This document shows, one piece after another, positions 63,203 through 64,000 of a stretch of 64,000 bases of DNA (the stretch's first letter is position 1; every line of letters begins with the position of its first letter). This DNA is from an uncultured Hyphomonas sp. (GTDB taxonomy: Bacteria; Pseudomonadota; Alphaproteobacteria; Caulobacterales; Hyphomonadaceae). The stretch is taken from NCBI RefSeq assembly GCF_963677035.1, contig NZ_OY781472.1, positions 1,116,001-1,180,000 of the forward strand, given 5' to 3'. A model generated the notes under the pieces. That model was not told the DNA's origin. It saw only the letters and a program-made list of their open reading frames with translations, and did not search any database. A program made the position numbers and the translations under genes.

Positions 63203-64000
63203 TCAGGCTGCGCCGGCCTGCATCAGGACCAGACCCGTGGCGAGAACCGAGGCCGCGACGATGCGCCGGGCACCGAAACTCTCCTTCAGGAACACGGCCG
63301 CCATGACGGCTGCGAAGACGACAGAGGTTTCCCGCAAGGCCGTCACCATGGCCGCATCCGTCATTGTATAGGCAAAGATCGCCATGCCGTATGACAGGCA
63401 CCCAACCATGCCGCCGATCATGCCGGAGCGGAGCTGCGGGCGGATCGTCTGCCTGTACCGGCCCCGCCGCTGCCAGAGGAAGACGAGCGTCACGCCGATC
63501 CAGTCGACCAGAAACAGAATGATGACAAAGGTCATGGGGTGCGGCATCGCCCGCGCCGCGCGGGTGTCGCTCACGGCATAAAGCCCGATCCCGACAGCCG
63601 TCAGGACGGACCAGAAGAGCGCCCGCCGGTCCAGGCTGCGCCCTTCCCGCGTCGCAGCGGTCGGCAGCGCAAAGAAGAGAATGGCAAAGGACGCGCAGAA
63701 CAGACCGATCTGCTGCATAGGCGCGAGATGTTCCTGCAGCAGGAATGTCGCGAACACGGCTGTGGCAAGCGGACCAAGTCCGCGCATCACCGGATACACC
63801 AGCGAGAGATCCCCCCGGTGCATCGCCCGGATCAGGCAGGCCTGATAAAACCAGTGCGACACCATGGAGATGGCCAGAAGCGGCCAGGTACTCATCGGCG
63901 GCATCGGGAATATAAAAGCGAATGGCAGAACGATCAGCGCGGCCGTCACCTGAACGATCATCCGGCCGGTCAGAATGTCGCCGCCGCCTTTGACCAGAAC
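63203..64000 (-). CDS. EamA/DMT-family transporter (5' end beyond window)
   Basis: The frame is open through the window end: VLVKGGGDILTGR precedes the internal ATG at 63961, so the gene starts outside. At least 265 residues are visible, with about eight or nine hydrophobic segments in two EamA-like halves (LPFAFIFPMPPMSTWPLLAI; GCLSYGMAIFAYTMTDAAMV, ETSVVFAAVMAAVFLKESFG). DMT carriers export or import small metabolites; no substrate can be named. It runs toward yciB, 75 bp away. Confidence 0.88.
   Translation of the reverse strand, partial: VLVKGGGDILTGRMIVQVTAALIVLPFAFIFPMPPMSTWPLLAISMVSHWFYQACLIRAMHRGDLSLVYPVMRGLGPLATAVFATFLLQEHLAPMQQIGLFCASFAILFFALPTAATREGRSLDRRALFWSVLTAVGIGLYAVSDTRAARAMPHPMTFVIILFLVDWIGVTLVFLWQRRGRYRQTIRPQLRSGMIGGMVGCLSYGMAIFAYTMTDAAMVTALRETSVVFAAVMAAVFLKESFGARRIVAASVLATGLVLMQAGAA

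Noticed and set aside
1..64000. tRNA, rRNA, CRISPR array, transposase, prophage or origin of replication
   Set aside because: I looked through the gaps on both strands and saw none. A covariance-model search would be decisive for small RNAs, which cannot be excluded by reading.

Overview
This window looks like chromosomal DNA of a high-GC alphaproteobacterium, most likely from the Hyphomonadaceae/Caulobacterales side of the class. That placement is inferred from gene content and order. The clues are the collinear rimP-nusA-ylxR-infB-rbfA-truB-rpsO-pnp block next to miaB-phoH-ybeY-corC-lnt, aerobic-type cobaltochelatase genes cobS and cobT, an ethylmalonyl-CoA-pathway dehydrogenase (mcd), System I cytochrome c maturation genes, and a PraR/PhrR-like regulator. 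I saw no tRNA, rRNA, CRISPR array, transposase or prophage.

Layout. Positions 1-23713 are almost all on the minus strand and hold two conserved blocks. The first is miaB-phoH-ybeY-corC-lnt-xre-trmB. The second is rimP-nusA-ylxR-infB-(YcxB-like)-rbfA-(GGDEF/EAL)-(membrane protein)-truB-[insert]-rpsO-pnp. The order of the translation genes is kept but extra genes have been spliced in. The most unusual insert is at about 3.3-5.4 kb between truB and rpsO. It holds an AT-rich, plus-strand gene for a nucleoside-deoxyribosyltransferase/TIR-like protein with its own promoter, a small zinc-ribbon-like gene, and about 0.6 kb of repeat-like noncoding DNA. cspA and a LysE-type exporter sit between the two blocks.

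Positions 23.8-41.1 kb are metabolic. They include an alanine:cation symporter, a glyoxalase / membrane protein / Ada-like operon, a GST-fold protein, an SDR, methylsuccinyl-CoA dehydrogenase, two exported lipoproteins (GH16 glucanase and a lactonase-like metallo-hydrolase), hisI, enoyl-CoA hydratase plus HMG-CoA lyase, cobS-dienelactone hydrolase-cobT, and an amidohydrolase lipoprotein. The cobalamin genes fit with mcd, because the ethylmalonyl-CoA pathway uses B12-dependent mutases.

Positions 41.2-64 kb hold rpmB, a DUF3108 protein, an RluA/RluD-type synthase, a Tat-exported PhoD phosphatase, a degenerate SDR, small membrane and coiled-coil proteins, a second diguanylate cyclase, purEK with a creatininase-family protein, a four-gene Gld-type ABC exporter operon, aconitase, ccmABCDG, a MarR regulator fused to a histone-H1-like lysine/alanine tail, a NUDIX hydrolase, yciB and an EamA transporter cut by the window end.

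Leads most worth following are the truB-rpsO insert with its NDT/TIR-like protein, the MarR-H1 fusion, a promoter-plus-attenuator arrangement ahead of rimP-nusA, and inverted repeats at the mcd and purE promoters. All promoters and operators here were read by eye.
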